Assembly: GCF_014773265.1 (NCBI RefSeq) | Contig: NZ_JACWMY010000001.1 | Location: forward strand, 496,001-560,000 | Source: Mucilaginibacter pankratovii | Lineage (GTDB): Bacteria > Bacteroidota > Bacteroidia > Sphingobacteriales > Sphingobacteriaceae | Direction of reading: 5' to 3' | DNA: 64,000 nt | Part shown: in pieces, positions 19,201 through 26,969 of the stretch | Numbering within the stretch: the first letter of the stretch is position 1 | Layout: the number at the start of each line of letters is the position of its first letter | The notes under the pieces: generated by a model | Seen by the model: only the letters and a program-made list of their open reading frames with translations | What the model was told of the DNA's origin: nothing | The model's database searches: none | Made by a program: the position numbers and the translations under genes

Positions 19201-19753
19201 AGCCATCAGTACTGACTATGCGGGGATTTACAATTCCCAAAACGCCGATGAACTCGTTTATAAGGGGCCGGCAACTCCGCGGTCATTTGGCAGCATACGA
19301 AATAATATCTCGTTCCGGCAATGGGATCTTTCAGTCAATGTCGTTTATAAGCTGGGCTATTATTTCAGGAAGAATGGGATTTTCTCCGGCAGTAATTATG
19401 GCTACAATCAGGGAGAATTTGACCAAAGGTGGCAAAAACCAGGAGATGAACTTCATACAACCATACCATCGCTCATTTATCCCAATGATAGCTACAGAGA
19501 TGTTTTCTACTTAGGTTCTGAAGACGTGATCGATAAAGGCGATCATATCCGGCTACAGGATATCCGGTTAAGTTACCAGCTGAATAAAAAGTATCACCCG
19601 TATCTACCCTTTAAAAGCCTGCAGATCTATTCGTATATCAACAATGTCGGAATACTTTGGCGTGCAAATAAGGATGGATTGGATCCCGATGCAGGGACAC
19701 AATTATTGCCTTCAACACGGACCATCTCATTTGGGTTAAACGCGACTTTTTAA
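16253..19753 (+). CDS. SusC/RagA TonB-linked outer-membrane receptor with STN domain
   Basis: The 1166-residue protein has a signal peptide (cleavage near LPAVAES) and a secretin/TonB N-terminal (STN) domain at about 38-115 that can signal to FecR. A carboxypeptidase-like regulatory domain (about 127-205, [18 protein letters not shown]) and a plug domain ([28 protein letters not shown]) follow, then the 22-strand barrel. It imports a large ligand through the outer membrane with energy from TonB. The paired SusD follows after 10 bases. No glycoside hydrolase lies beside it, so the ligand need not be a glycan; the downstream thioredoxin-fold protein hints at peptide or another substrate. That last point is speculation. 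Confidence 0.95.
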   Translation: [1166 protein letters not shown]

Positions 19754-19763
19754 ATTAACTATC

Positions 19764-21152
19764 ATGAACAGAAAAAAAATCAAAAGCGCCAGTGTCTGTT
19801 TAGCGCTTCTTATCGCGGCAGTACTTACTTCCTGCAAAAAAGATTTCCTAAACGTAAAACCGAGTACAAGCCTGGTCCAACCGCATACCATTACAGATTT
19901 TCAGCAGTTACTTAGTAACACGGAGGTATTCAACCAGACAGGCGCGCTCCCGCTTGCCTCCTCTGATGAATTTATCATTCCCGATTATGCTACCTATCAA
20001 TCACTTGTACAATTAACCACCAGGAATGCCTATACATGGGAAAAAGATCTTTACGGGGGGCAGGGGAATGTAAAAGATTGGAATATTCCTTACGCGGCTA
20101 TTTTTTATGCCAATAGCGTACTGGATGGTTTGCCCAACAGTGATGGGATAGGCACCAGTGAATGGAACAAGACCAAGGGATGGGCGTATTTTGCCCGTGC
20201 GTTCGCTTTTTACGACCTGGCCCAAAACTTTTGTGAGGCTTACGATGGTAACACTGCGGGAAATTCCCCCGGCGTTCCCTTGCGGCTTACTTCAGGAATA
20301 GATGAGCTATTACCCAGGGCCACTTTGCAACAGACCTATGATCAGCTATTATCAGACCTGCAACAAGCAGGCAGATTGCTTCCTAATAATCTATCTGTTG
20401 ATTTTAGGAATCAGCCCTCCAAAGCTGCGGTTTACGCCTTGTTCGCCCGGATCTATTTAAGTATGCGCGAGTACCCCAAAGCGGAGGCGTATGCAGATAG
20501 CTGCCTATTGATTTACAATAAACTTATTGACTATAACACCGTTTCAAAAACAGCAAGCACGCCTTTTACTTTTTCCAACAACGAAAGTATCTACTACAGT
20601 GTCCAAACCACTGATCTGACCGAGGTGATCTCCTCCTCACTTGGAAGATACGCTATAACTCCGGAATTGTTAAGCTTATATGATGCGAACGACCTGAGAA
20701 AGCCGATCTATTTCGGAAAAGCAGCCAATGGAACCACGCTACGCAAGCGGACGTACAGCGGAAGATCGCTGATTTATACCGGGCTGGCAACGGATGAGCT
20801 GTACCTGATCAAAGCGGAATGCGCTGCGAGAAGGTCAGCTGTCCAGACCGCATTAAGTAGCTTAAATACATTATTAATTACCAGGTATACCAGCGGCACC
20901 TTTACACCACGCAGTGCATCAGATCCAGCAACAGCATTAGCAATGGTCTTAACAGAGCGCCAAAAAGAACTGATCCGGCGGGGCCTGCGGTGGTCAGACC
21001 TGAAGCGGTTGAATAAAGAAGGGGCCAACATCACTATCACAAGGATATTGAATGGGAAAACCTATACGCTGCCCCCGAATGACCCACGGTATTTGTTCCC
21101 GATACCCGATGACGAAATTAATTACAGCGGCATATCGCAAAATCCCCGATAG
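19764..21152 (+). CDS. SusD/RagB surface ligand-binding lipoprotein
   Basis: The 462-residue lipoprotein (lipobox LTSC, Cys24) begins KKDFLNVKPSTSLVQP after the lipid cysteine, the usual SusD N-terminus. It has TPR-like helices including AYFARAFAFYDLAQNF and the end motif TERQKELIRRGLRWSDLKRL. SusD sits as a lid on SusC and captures the ligand. It is 10 bases downstream of susC, in one operon with fecR-susC and probably the next gene. Length is a little short for the family, suggesting a small ligand-binding face. Confidence 0.94.
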   Translation: MNRKKIKSASVCLALLIAAVLTSCKKDFLNVKPSTSLVQPHTITDFQQLLSNTEVFNQTGALPLASSDEFIIPDYATYQSLVQLTTRNAYTWEKDLYGGQGNVKDWNIPYAAIFYANSVLDGLPNSDGIGTSEWNKTKGWAYFARAFAFYDLAQNFCEAYDGNTAGNSPGVPLRLTSGIDELLPRATLQQTYDQLLSDLQQAGRLLPNNLSVDFRNQPSKAAVYALFARIYLSMREYPKAEAYADSCLLIYNKLIDYNTVSKTASTPFTFSNNESIYYSVQTTDLTEVISSSLGRYAITPELLSLYDANDLRKPIYFGKAANGTTLRKRTYSGRSLIYTGLATDELYLIKAECAARRSAVQTALSSLNTLLITRYTSGTFTPRSASDPATALAMVLTERQKELIRRGLRWSDLKRLNKEGANITITRILNGKTYTLPPNDPRYLFPIPDDEINYSGISQNPR

Positions 21153-21211
21153 CCTAACAGATGCCGAATTAATGAGCACATCATAATAATATAAAACTAC
21201 ATTAAAACAAG

Positions 21212-22705
21212 ATGAACATTTCAAAAAACAAGACCTACTGGTTTTATTATCCTCAACTGTTAAAATATGTCCTGATACTTATTACAGGATTTACAAGTCT
21301 GTCAACTGTTTCTGGACAGCCCCGTAAGGAAATTGTCATTTACGGCAAGTGGACACCTGAAATAAGAAAAGCGCTTCCTGATAATTTTAGTCTTGAAGTT
21401 TATAGAAATATCCTCGGCATTGATTCCAATGTAAACCAGACCTATCAGGTAAAGGTATCAGCCAACACATTTATGGTAAAAATCAAGCCGAAAGCCGATT
21501 TTGTCTATTTCGGCTTTAAAGGATTTCCGGTGGATAGCTGGGTTGGATTGACCTTAGCCCGGCCCGGCGATAGCCTTTACTTTGATATCAAAAGGAAAGA
21601 TGATTTCCATTTTAAATCAAACAACGAAGTCTTGTATACCTGTCAGGTTGAATTAAAAAAGGCAAATGTTCCGGTAAACGGAACCAAGCCATTTCACAAT
21701 AGCGATACCGGCATTGTTAACTATTTGATTTTTAAACGGGATTCCATTTTGAAGGATCTTGACCGCATCCTTTTAAAATATCAACAGCAATTACCGCCAG
21801 ACCTGTTAGCCATACTTAAAATCAATAGCTATAGCGAGCTTAACCGCGGCTATATTACTTCATTGAGCGTAATCATACAGAATAAAACCTATAGCCAAAC
21901 AGAAGAAAACCTGGCAGTGACGGCCATCAATGAACGTTATCAAAAAAACAAGCCCCCGGTAGATTCCTCCTTGATCACCAATTCTATTTCATATGCACCT
22001 TATCTTATCGAATTAGAGCGGGCATGGAACGGGCTGCACAGTGATACCAGTAATTTCAAACAAGACCGGTTCGAACGAACGTTTAAAGCCATCAGCAGCA
22101 ATTATTCCGGCCTGCTGAGACAAAAGATCCTTACCGTATTTTTCATGTCCTTTTTTAATCAATCCTACACAGCGCCATCGGATCTTCGATCTATTATTGG
22201 CGAGGTGACTGATTATCCGTACCAAAACATTTTAACAGGCTTACTACATTCAAAAACGAACGGGAACAGGGCTTATCCATTTAAACTGCAAAGTTATGAT
22301 GGAAGATATTATACTTTAGATGATTTCAAGGGCAAGGTCATGATTTGCAAGTTCTGGTTCTATGGATGCAGTGGTTGTGCCATGGAAGAAAAAGAATTAC
22401 AACCGATCAGGGAGCGATACAAAAACAATCCCAACGTTGTGTTCATTAGCGTAAACGTAGATTACAACAGGAAGCTTTGGAAGATGGGTTTGGACAAGGG
22501 TATTTATTCATCCCAAGAGGAACTTAATTTACATACAAACGGTATGGGCTACCGTCATCCTATGCTTGATTTTTATAATTACCAGTCATTCCCGCAACTA
22601 TTATTGGTAGACAAGAATAGTAGTATCATTACTTCAAGCCCGGTTAGAATCACAGATGAGAAATCCCTTTTAGCGTTAGACGAGTTAATTCGAACACATC
22701 TTTAA
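21212..22705 (+). CDS. TlpA-like thioredoxin-fold protein with long N-terminal domain
   Basis: The 497-residue exported protein has a signal anchor at about 16-36. A roughly 320-residue N-terminal region of beta-rich then helical character is not recognised. The C-terminal thioredoxin-like domain (about 355-497) has the redox motif CSGC at 386-389 in FWFYGCSGCAMEEKEL. Such TlpA/AhpC-type proteins act on disulphides in the periplasm. It follows susD by 59 bases, so co-transcription is likely. In Sphingobacteriaceae this fecR-susC-susD-tlpA order recurs, but its substrate is unknown to me. A bidirectional terminator follows. Confidence 0.82.
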   Translation: MNISKNKTYWFYYPQLLKYVLILITGFTSLSTVSGQPRKEIVIYGKWTPEIRKALPDNFSLEVYRNILGIDSNVNQTYQVKVSANTFMVKIKPKADFVYFGFKGFPVDSWVGLTLARPGDSLYFDIKRKDDFHFKSNNEVLYTCQVELKKANVPVNGTKPFHNSDTGIVNYLIFKRDSILKDLDRILLKYQQQLPPDLLAILKINSYSELNRGYITSLSVIIQNKTYSQTEENLAVTAINERYQKNKPPVDSSLITNSISYAPYLIELERAWNGLHSDTSNFKQDRFERTFKAISSNYSGLLRQKILTVFFMSFFNQSYTAPSDLRSIIGEVTDYPYQNILTGLLHSKTNGNRAYPFKLQSYDGRYYTLDDFKGKVMICKFWFYGCSGCAMEEKELQPIRERYKNNPNVVFISVNVDYNRKLWKMGLDKGIYSSQEELNLHTNGMGYRHPMLDFYNYQSFPQLLLVDKNSSIITSSPVRITDEKSLLALDELIRTHL

Positions 22706-22708
22706 AAA

Positions 22709-22745
22709 AATCACATAGGAGCAAACTAACTGCTCCTATGTGATT
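22709..22745. terminator. Bidirectional intrinsic terminator
   Basis: A perfect 15-base stem (AATCACATAGGAGCA paired with TGCTCCTATGTGATT) with the 7-base loop AACTAAC lies between two convergent genes. On the minus strand the stem is followed by a run of T, so it is a classical terminator for the gene at 22755-23042. For the plus strand it marks the end of the SusCD operon. Confidence 0.85.
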
Positions 22746-22754
22746 ACAACTTAA

Positions 22755-23042
22755 TTATTCCGCCCAAATTTGTTTTGATGCAGATTCTGACCCGCCGGAC
22801 GGCCTTGCGGAATAAGTAAACGAAGCCACACCGGGATCACTTGCATAGGTTATGGTGCAGGCATGAGTTTTCGGCTGAGCCGGATCACAATTGCCGGTTG
22901 GGCTGGTTAATTTGGTATAATTATCCTGGCTCAACTGGTAATAAGTTACCGAAGTAAACTTTTTAGCAGTTGTAAAAGAACTGAACCCGATGGCCATAGC
23001 GCCTACTAAGAGGCCTAAAGCGATTTGTTTGAAGTTTTTCAT
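22755..23042 (-). CDS. Small exported protein, DUF6520-like
   Basis: The 95-residue product has a signal peptide (MKNFKQIALGLLVGAMAIGFSS) and a mature part with two cysteines in NCDPAQPKTHAC, the pattern of the DUF6520 family of short Bacteroidota secreted proteins. The two cysteines may form a disulphide. It starts 12 bases after the MauE-like membrane protein gene, with which genes of this sort are usually paired. Function is unknown. It could be a peptide substrate or partner of the MauE-like protein. Confidence 0.65.
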   Translation of the reverse strand: MKNFKQIALGLLVGAMAIGFSSFTTAKKFTSVTYYQLSQDNYTKLTSPTGNCDPAQPKTHACTITYASDPGVASFTYSARPSGGSESASKQIWAE

Positions 23043-23053
23043 GTTGTGTGTTT

Positions 23054-23512
23054 TTATTGATTATTTGATTTGTGTAGCCGGAGCGCGATGATGGCCAGCC
23101 CGATAAAGGCGAGGTTAAACCATAAATGCTGCGTCCAGCTTAAGTTTTCGATGACACCGCCACAGTGGCAAGGGATTATTTTTGCCCAGAGCAGCACTCC
23201 GGAGATGTAACCGGTGAAAACGACCATCATCGCCAGGAAGAGGTATAATCCCGATTTTGCCGTATAGGGGATCAGCAATAAAATAAAGGTCAGTATTTCG
23301 ATCAGCGGAACGAACCAGGAAATAAAAACAGCCAGGCCGCTGATCAGATGCACCCCGGACAGGCCTTTAAGAAACCGGTCATGATCGACCAGTTTGGCAT
23401 AGGCGGTATACAGGAATAGAAACATGCAAACCAGGCGAATGCCAGTAATTAACCATTCCTTAGTTGGTTCCGTTGAGGCAAACCGGCGCTTCATTATAAT
23501 ACGACTTTCCAT
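23054..23512 (-). CDS. MauE/DoxX-like redox-associated membrane protein
   Basis: The 152-residue protein has four hydrophobic helices (about 21-40, 52-80, 87-110, 128-146). The pattern TAYAKLVDHDRFLKGL and the loop motif PCHCGG (Cys115, Cys117) before the last helix are typical of MauE/DoxX-like proteins, which support disulphide chemistry in the periplasm. It is upstream of and co-directional with the DUF6520-like gene. Internal ATG at 23494 (MKRRFAS) is an alternative start. Its nearness to the TlpA-like protein on the other strand suggests a local thiol-redox theme. This is inference. Confidence 0.72.
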   Translation of the reverse strand: MESRIIMKRRFASTEPTKEWLITGIRLVCMFLFLYTAYAKLVDHDRFLKGLSGVHLISGLAVFISWFVPLIEILTFILLLIPYTAKSGLYLFLAMMVVFTGYISGVLLWAKIIPCHCGGVIENLSWTQHLWFNLAFIGLAIIALRLHKSNNQ

Positions 23513-23652
23513 AAACGAGGATAATGATGGACATTAGGAATACAAGATGGCTGATGCCGTTAGCAGGTACGTAACCCGCATGGATGAGTTTACTCTTTGT
23601 CACCGCGTCCTTTCTTTGTATTACCTCCTGGGGAGATAAGGGGTTAAATGAT

Positions 23653-23675
23653 CTTTGTGATTATCTATCACAAAG
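23653..23675. promoter_or_regulatory. Inverted repeat resembling a Crp/Fnr-type site
   Basis: CTTTGTGA and TCACAAAG, each 8 bases, flank the 7-base spacer TTATCTA. The core TGTGA/TCACA equals Crp half-sites, though the spacer is 7 rather than 6 bases. GATCTTTG overlapping its left arm resembles a -7 element for rightward transcription into the candidate ncRNA region. Confidence 0.5.
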
Positions 23676-24060
23676 TAACTACAACCCAAAGCACTAAAAC
23701 AGTAGTAAAATGGTGGTGCTTAATGAGGGTAAATGGCAAAAGAATTCTGCTTTTTTCTGCATAAATCGGTTCAAGCCGTACATTGCCCCCCTGTTTCGTC
23801 GTATCATTTTAAAAAAACAACTACTTTATTTACTACCCTGACACCCCTACGATTAATGAAGACGGATAACCGCCTCTCACGGGCGTTCAGCGCAAACCTT
23901 TTTGTAGTTGCACCATCATCTTAAAATTAAAACAGGCCTGTTTTTCAGCAAAGCGAGGTGGCCGGACGGCGGCTTGATTTGCTGAAATTCAGGCCACCCA
24001 ACACGCCGTCCTGCCTGTTGCGGATGAAAGCAGCAAGTGGCAGGGCGGCGCGATTTTTTT
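23676..24060 (+). ncRNA. Candidate structured transcript before PRTRC cassette
   Basis: This gene-free stretch has a promoter-like element and palindrome just before it and a strong terminator at its right end. In between are several perfect dyads. AACAGGCCTGTT (23931-23942) is self-complementary. TTTCAGCAAA (23943-23952) pairs with TTTGCTGAAA (23978-23987), GGTGGCC (23957-23963) with GGCCACC (23992-23998), and GGACGGCG (23964-23971) with CGCCGTCC (24004-24011). Some pairings exclude each other or would form a pseudoknot. The only frame of note (63 codons, 23733-23924) has no recognisable similarity. An origin of transfer or replication control site is an alternative. Confidence 0.35.
24005..24060 (+). 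terminator. Rho-independent terminator, rightward
   Basis: GCCGTCCTGCC (24005-24015) pairs with GGCAGGGCGGC (24039-24049) with one G-T pair, followed by seven T at 24054-24060. It points right, against the adjacent minus-strand gene, so it must end a transcript from the gene-free region on its left. Confidence 0.7.
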
Positions 24061-24238
24061 AAGATTTCAACGAGATTAACTTTTCATAGACATCCTGCCA
24101 ATAAGCTTGTAAAGCCTCGTCCTGCGCGGCATAGGCGGGGTTGGCATGACGGTAATGGCGGTAATCATCCGCCTGTAAGATGGCTAAATCCAAATCCGTA
24201 ACTTGTATCGCCTTGCCTTTTAAATCTGTAATTTCCAT
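24059..24238 (-). CDS. Small conserved-type protein at end of PRTRC cassette
   Basis: From ATG 24238 the product is 59 residues (MEITDLKGKAIQVTDLDLAI, then an aromatic and acidic tail). A longer frame from 24301 overlaps the ThiF-like gene and is less likely. It starts 22 bases after the end of the ThiF-like gene, in the same direction, so it is probably the last gene of the cassette operon. No family is recognised. The acidic, helix-rich composition suggests a small soluble cytoplasmic protein. Confidence 0.55.
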   Translation of the reverse strand: MEITDLKGKAIQVTDLDLAILQADDYRHYRHANPAYAAQDEALQAYWQDVYEKLISLKS

Positions 24239-24260
24239 GAATGTTGGTTTAAAAGCCGCA

Positions 24261-25103
24261 TTAAGCGGCGGCTTGTTTTGCGATTTCAGGTTTGTCATCA
24301 ACCACTTTCAGGGGCTGTGTCCTGAAGTCGTGGAGGTTCATGAAAAACCCACGGTTCAATAGGATGCCTTCCCGAAATAAAGCCCATAAAAGGGAAGCCC
24401 CCATGTTAGCTAAAGTAGAGTTGATAAACAAATCCTGTTTGGTCAGGGCTTCGGCTAAAGAGCAGCTTGGCGTATCATCGGTTGCATCTGCAGTTTCCAG
24501 TAAACCTTTAAAAGTCTCGGTCACAAAGGGCAGGTTTCCCACGGGCGCAAATTTCTCCGAGGTGGGTTGTTTGAGTTCCCCGATTGTTGACAATAATACT
24601 TGTCCTGTGTCCCTGCTGTTACCTAAATCCATCCAGTAGAGCGGTTTATTACGCTCGTAGCTACGATAGCTTTTGTATGCGCCTAATATTTCAGCAATCT
24701 CAAAACGGGCGGCTGCATTATCCACGCAGGTAATATACAGATTGGCTTTGCCGCTGTCAGAAAGATAGCGGCAGGTGTCGTTATCGTACCGTTTATTGAC
24801 CGCTTTCCAATTCGTGCCGAAAAAGCGGTTAATGCGGTTTACCAGGGCGACACTTTTGTGCAGGCCTATTTCCGCTTCCGCAAACAGTTGCCTTCCGAGG
24901 TTGGCGGGGCTTACGGTATCATCATCGTAAACGGTAACGATCAAGCCCGGATAATCCAAGGCAAGCATGGCTTGGTTCATACGGGCAAGGCAAGTCAGCA
25001 TTTGGCTACCCGTTCCCCCCGCCCCTATGAGGTTAACGGTAATCGGATTGGTCGGGTTGACTAAATAATTATCGGTAATATGAACTGTGGTTAAAGTTTT
25101 CAT
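24261..25103 (-). CDS. PRTRC system ThiF-family (E1-like) protein
   Basis: From ATG 25103 the product is 280 residues. It has the E1/ThiF nucleotide-binding glycine loop LIGAGGTGS (25-33) and the acidic/Arg adenylation motif YDDDTVSPANLGRQLF (59-74). ITCVDNAAAR (124-133) follows, then a candidate thioester cysteine in DDTPSCSLAEAL (Cys214). E1-like enzymes adenylate the C-terminal glycine of a ubiquitin-like protein and pass it to a cysteine. The ATG overlaps the stop of the E2-like gene (ATGA). With protein B and protein C it makes a conjugation set. The target is unknown. No CxxC zinc pair of MoeB type is seen. Confidence 0.92.
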   Translation of the reverse strand: MKTLTTVHITDNYLVNPTNPITVNLIGAGGTGSQMLTCLARMNQAMLALDYPGLIVTVYDDDTVSPANLGRQLFAEAEIGLHKSVALVNRINRFFGTNWKAVNKRYDNDTCRYLSDSGKANLYITCVDNAAARFEIAEILGAYKSYRSYERNKPLYWMDLGNSRDTGQVLLSTIGELKQPTSEKFAPVGNLPFVTETFKGLLETADATDDTPSCSLAEALTKQDLFINSTLANMGASLLWALFREGILLNRGFFMNLHDFRTQPLKVVDDKPEIAKQAAA

Positions 25104-25819
25104 CTGATTAAGTTTTTGAGTTGGTATTTGGTAGCGTTGAGTACGTTGGCCGGGAACGGTTCGGCGGTGGTGGTCAGTTGTTGCCACAACTGCACAATAT
25201 TGCCTTTGATGGGTTCATGCCCTCCTATTAAGTGGCTGAAATAGCTATTAAAAAAATAGTCCTGCCATAGTTCCATAAATTGTTCCAAGCCGCAGTCGTT
25301 CGGGATGCGGATGCGCACGTTACCCATACAAACCCTGCCATCATTGTAGAGATTGAAAAAAGGAGCATAATATAGCGGTGTCGTTTCCTTAAATTCTTTG
25401 GCATCTACTGCGAATATTTGCAAGCTACCTTTTCCGGCTTTCCATACCAATGCAGGAATGTTTGCCGCTGCCGAGGGGATGCCCAAATTTTCGGTAAACA
25501 ATAGCTTGACGGCTTGCGGTGGCGTATGCCAAATCACATAACCGTTAGCACCGCTGTTGAGGTGCAAAACATTTTGTGGCATTAAACCTTTAGGCGTTAA
25601 GAATCCCTGCGCTTTCTTCTCGTTCAGCTGTAGGGCTTTAGCCAAGCTATTGCATTCTTTGACAGATAAGGGATGCCCATTAATCGGGTAACCTTTCCCG
25701 TCCATGTCGTAGCTTTCGATATAGTAATCTGATTGGTGCTGCTCGCCTGTCTTGCGCAGGATAATTAAGGCTTTTATAGGTTCGTATAGATTTCCGAACG
25801 TGCCTGTTAATTCTTTCAT
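25100..25819 (-). CDS. PRTRC system protein B (E2-like)
   Basis: From ATG 25819 the product is 239 residues. The C-terminal half reads PLYYAPFFNLYNDGRVCMGN (149-168). This parallels the active-site segment of ubiquitin-conjugating E2 enzymes, a Pro/Asn-rich loop followed by G-x-x-C, and makes Cys164 the candidate catalytic residue. The N-terminal half contains VIWHTPPQAVKLLF and is specific to the PRTRC B family. Both ends overlap neighbours by ATGA, showing tight coupling with the F-like and ThiF-like genes. It would receive a ubiquitin-like protein from the E1-like protein. The E2 assignment matches what I recall of published analyses of this family, and biochemistry is lacking. Confidence 0.88.
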   Translation of the reverse strand: MKELTGTFGNLYEPIKALIILRKTGEQHQSDYYIESYDMDGKGYPINGHPLSVKECNSLAKALQLNEKKAQGFLTPKGLMPQNVLHLNSGANGYVIWHTPPQAVKLLFTENLGIPSAAANIPALVWKAGKGSLQIFAVDAKEFKETTPLYYAPFFNLYNDGRVCMGNVRIRIPNDCGLEQFMELWQDYFFNSYFSHLIGGHEPIKGNIVQLWQQLTTTAEPFPANVLNATKYQLKNLIR

Positions 25820-26969
25820 GGCTTGCGGTATAAAAGGGTACATAAATCATCTATCAGTCCGAATGCCCGTTGCTCATAGGCTAATTCATTCGTATAGGCG
25901 GGTTGGGCTTCATTAAAAATGGTGGTTATTTCGGGTTCCTGGTATCGGGCTCGCTCGTTAAAATCATCGTTCACCATGCTTTTCAAGCGTTCGCTCAGGT
26001 TATCATTAATGCTCCCGATAAAGGAAATATATTCGTGCATCCCCACGTAATTATCTTCGTAATCCTCGACCTCGTAATCCTGTAAACTGGCATGCCTAAA
26101 CAAGTTTGCATTGGGGAATTCTTGTCCTAATTTCAGGCAGGTTTGAGCGACTGCGAGGCAATCCTTTTCAAATTCACTTACGGCGTTGAAATTGGCGATG
26201 AGGCTGTCCAGACTTTGGCGAAAACCTGTTTCCATCATTTTAGCCTGTATAAAATCGCCTTGTATCTTCGCGTTTTCGAGGGCTGATTTTTCGTGTGCGT
26301 ATTCATCTTCCTCGCCGTCTCCCCAATCATCGCTAATCCATTCTTCCAAGGCTTCGTAATTGCAATACATATACGTGTCCTCATCCCTGTAATAGGAAAT
26401 ACCCGCCTCGGCATAGAGGTAAGCGCAAACAGCGGTCAACAGTTCGGCACAAGGTACATACGCTTCGTTTTGCCATAACTGGTAAATTGGCATAACGGGG
26501 ATATAGTACAGGCAAAACTCTTCGTCAAAAGTTTCTTCTATGGTCAGGCATATTTCGCTATTCTCCTGCTCCATAATTTTTAGATGCCGGTATTTGTCTT
26601 TCACTCGGAGTTTACGGTGCAATTCCTTTTCAGCCATCAGCAAATTATACGGGTATGGCAGGGAACGATAATCAGTCAGTTCCAAACCATAGTGCTTTTC
26701 GAGGTAAGAACGGGATTTAAAAAAATCCCGTTCTGTGGCTGAACGATCCGGCAGGTCTTGCGCAGGTGCGTACATCGGCGTAAAGCTGTGCCTTAAAAAA
26801 CCATCGGTAACAGTTGCTGCGGTGCGGAGCGTGGCGGGTTTTGCCTTACTTCCTGCGCATCGGATAACCTGTCGAGGTCTTTTGCGAAGTGTGCGATTTG
26901 CTGATATAGTTTCCATTGCTGCGGGTTTCGTTTTTCTACTAATCTGTCTGCTGTTCCTGTTTTCATCAT
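25816..26969 (-). pseudogene. PRTRC F-like acidic protein, frameshift in T6 run
   Basis: The gene starts at ATG 26969 (MMKTGTADRLVEKRNPQQWK), overlapping the stop of the protein C gene (TAATG), and reads 58 codons to a TAA at 26795-26793. The -1 frame then continues FLRHSFTPMYAPAQDLPD and on for over 300 residues to 25816. The switch falls in a run of six T (minus strand). A seventh T would give one 384-residue protein. The main part is acidic (ISDDWGDGEEDEYAHE) with no known domain. It occupies the position of PRTRC protein F. Sequence error, mutation, or slippage at TTT-TAA are all possible. Confidence 0.72.

Noticed and set aside
23733..23924. 63-codon frame in the gap before the PRTRC cassette
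   Set aside because: Sequence has no similarity or composition typical of proteins; the region is better explained by structured DNA/RNA.
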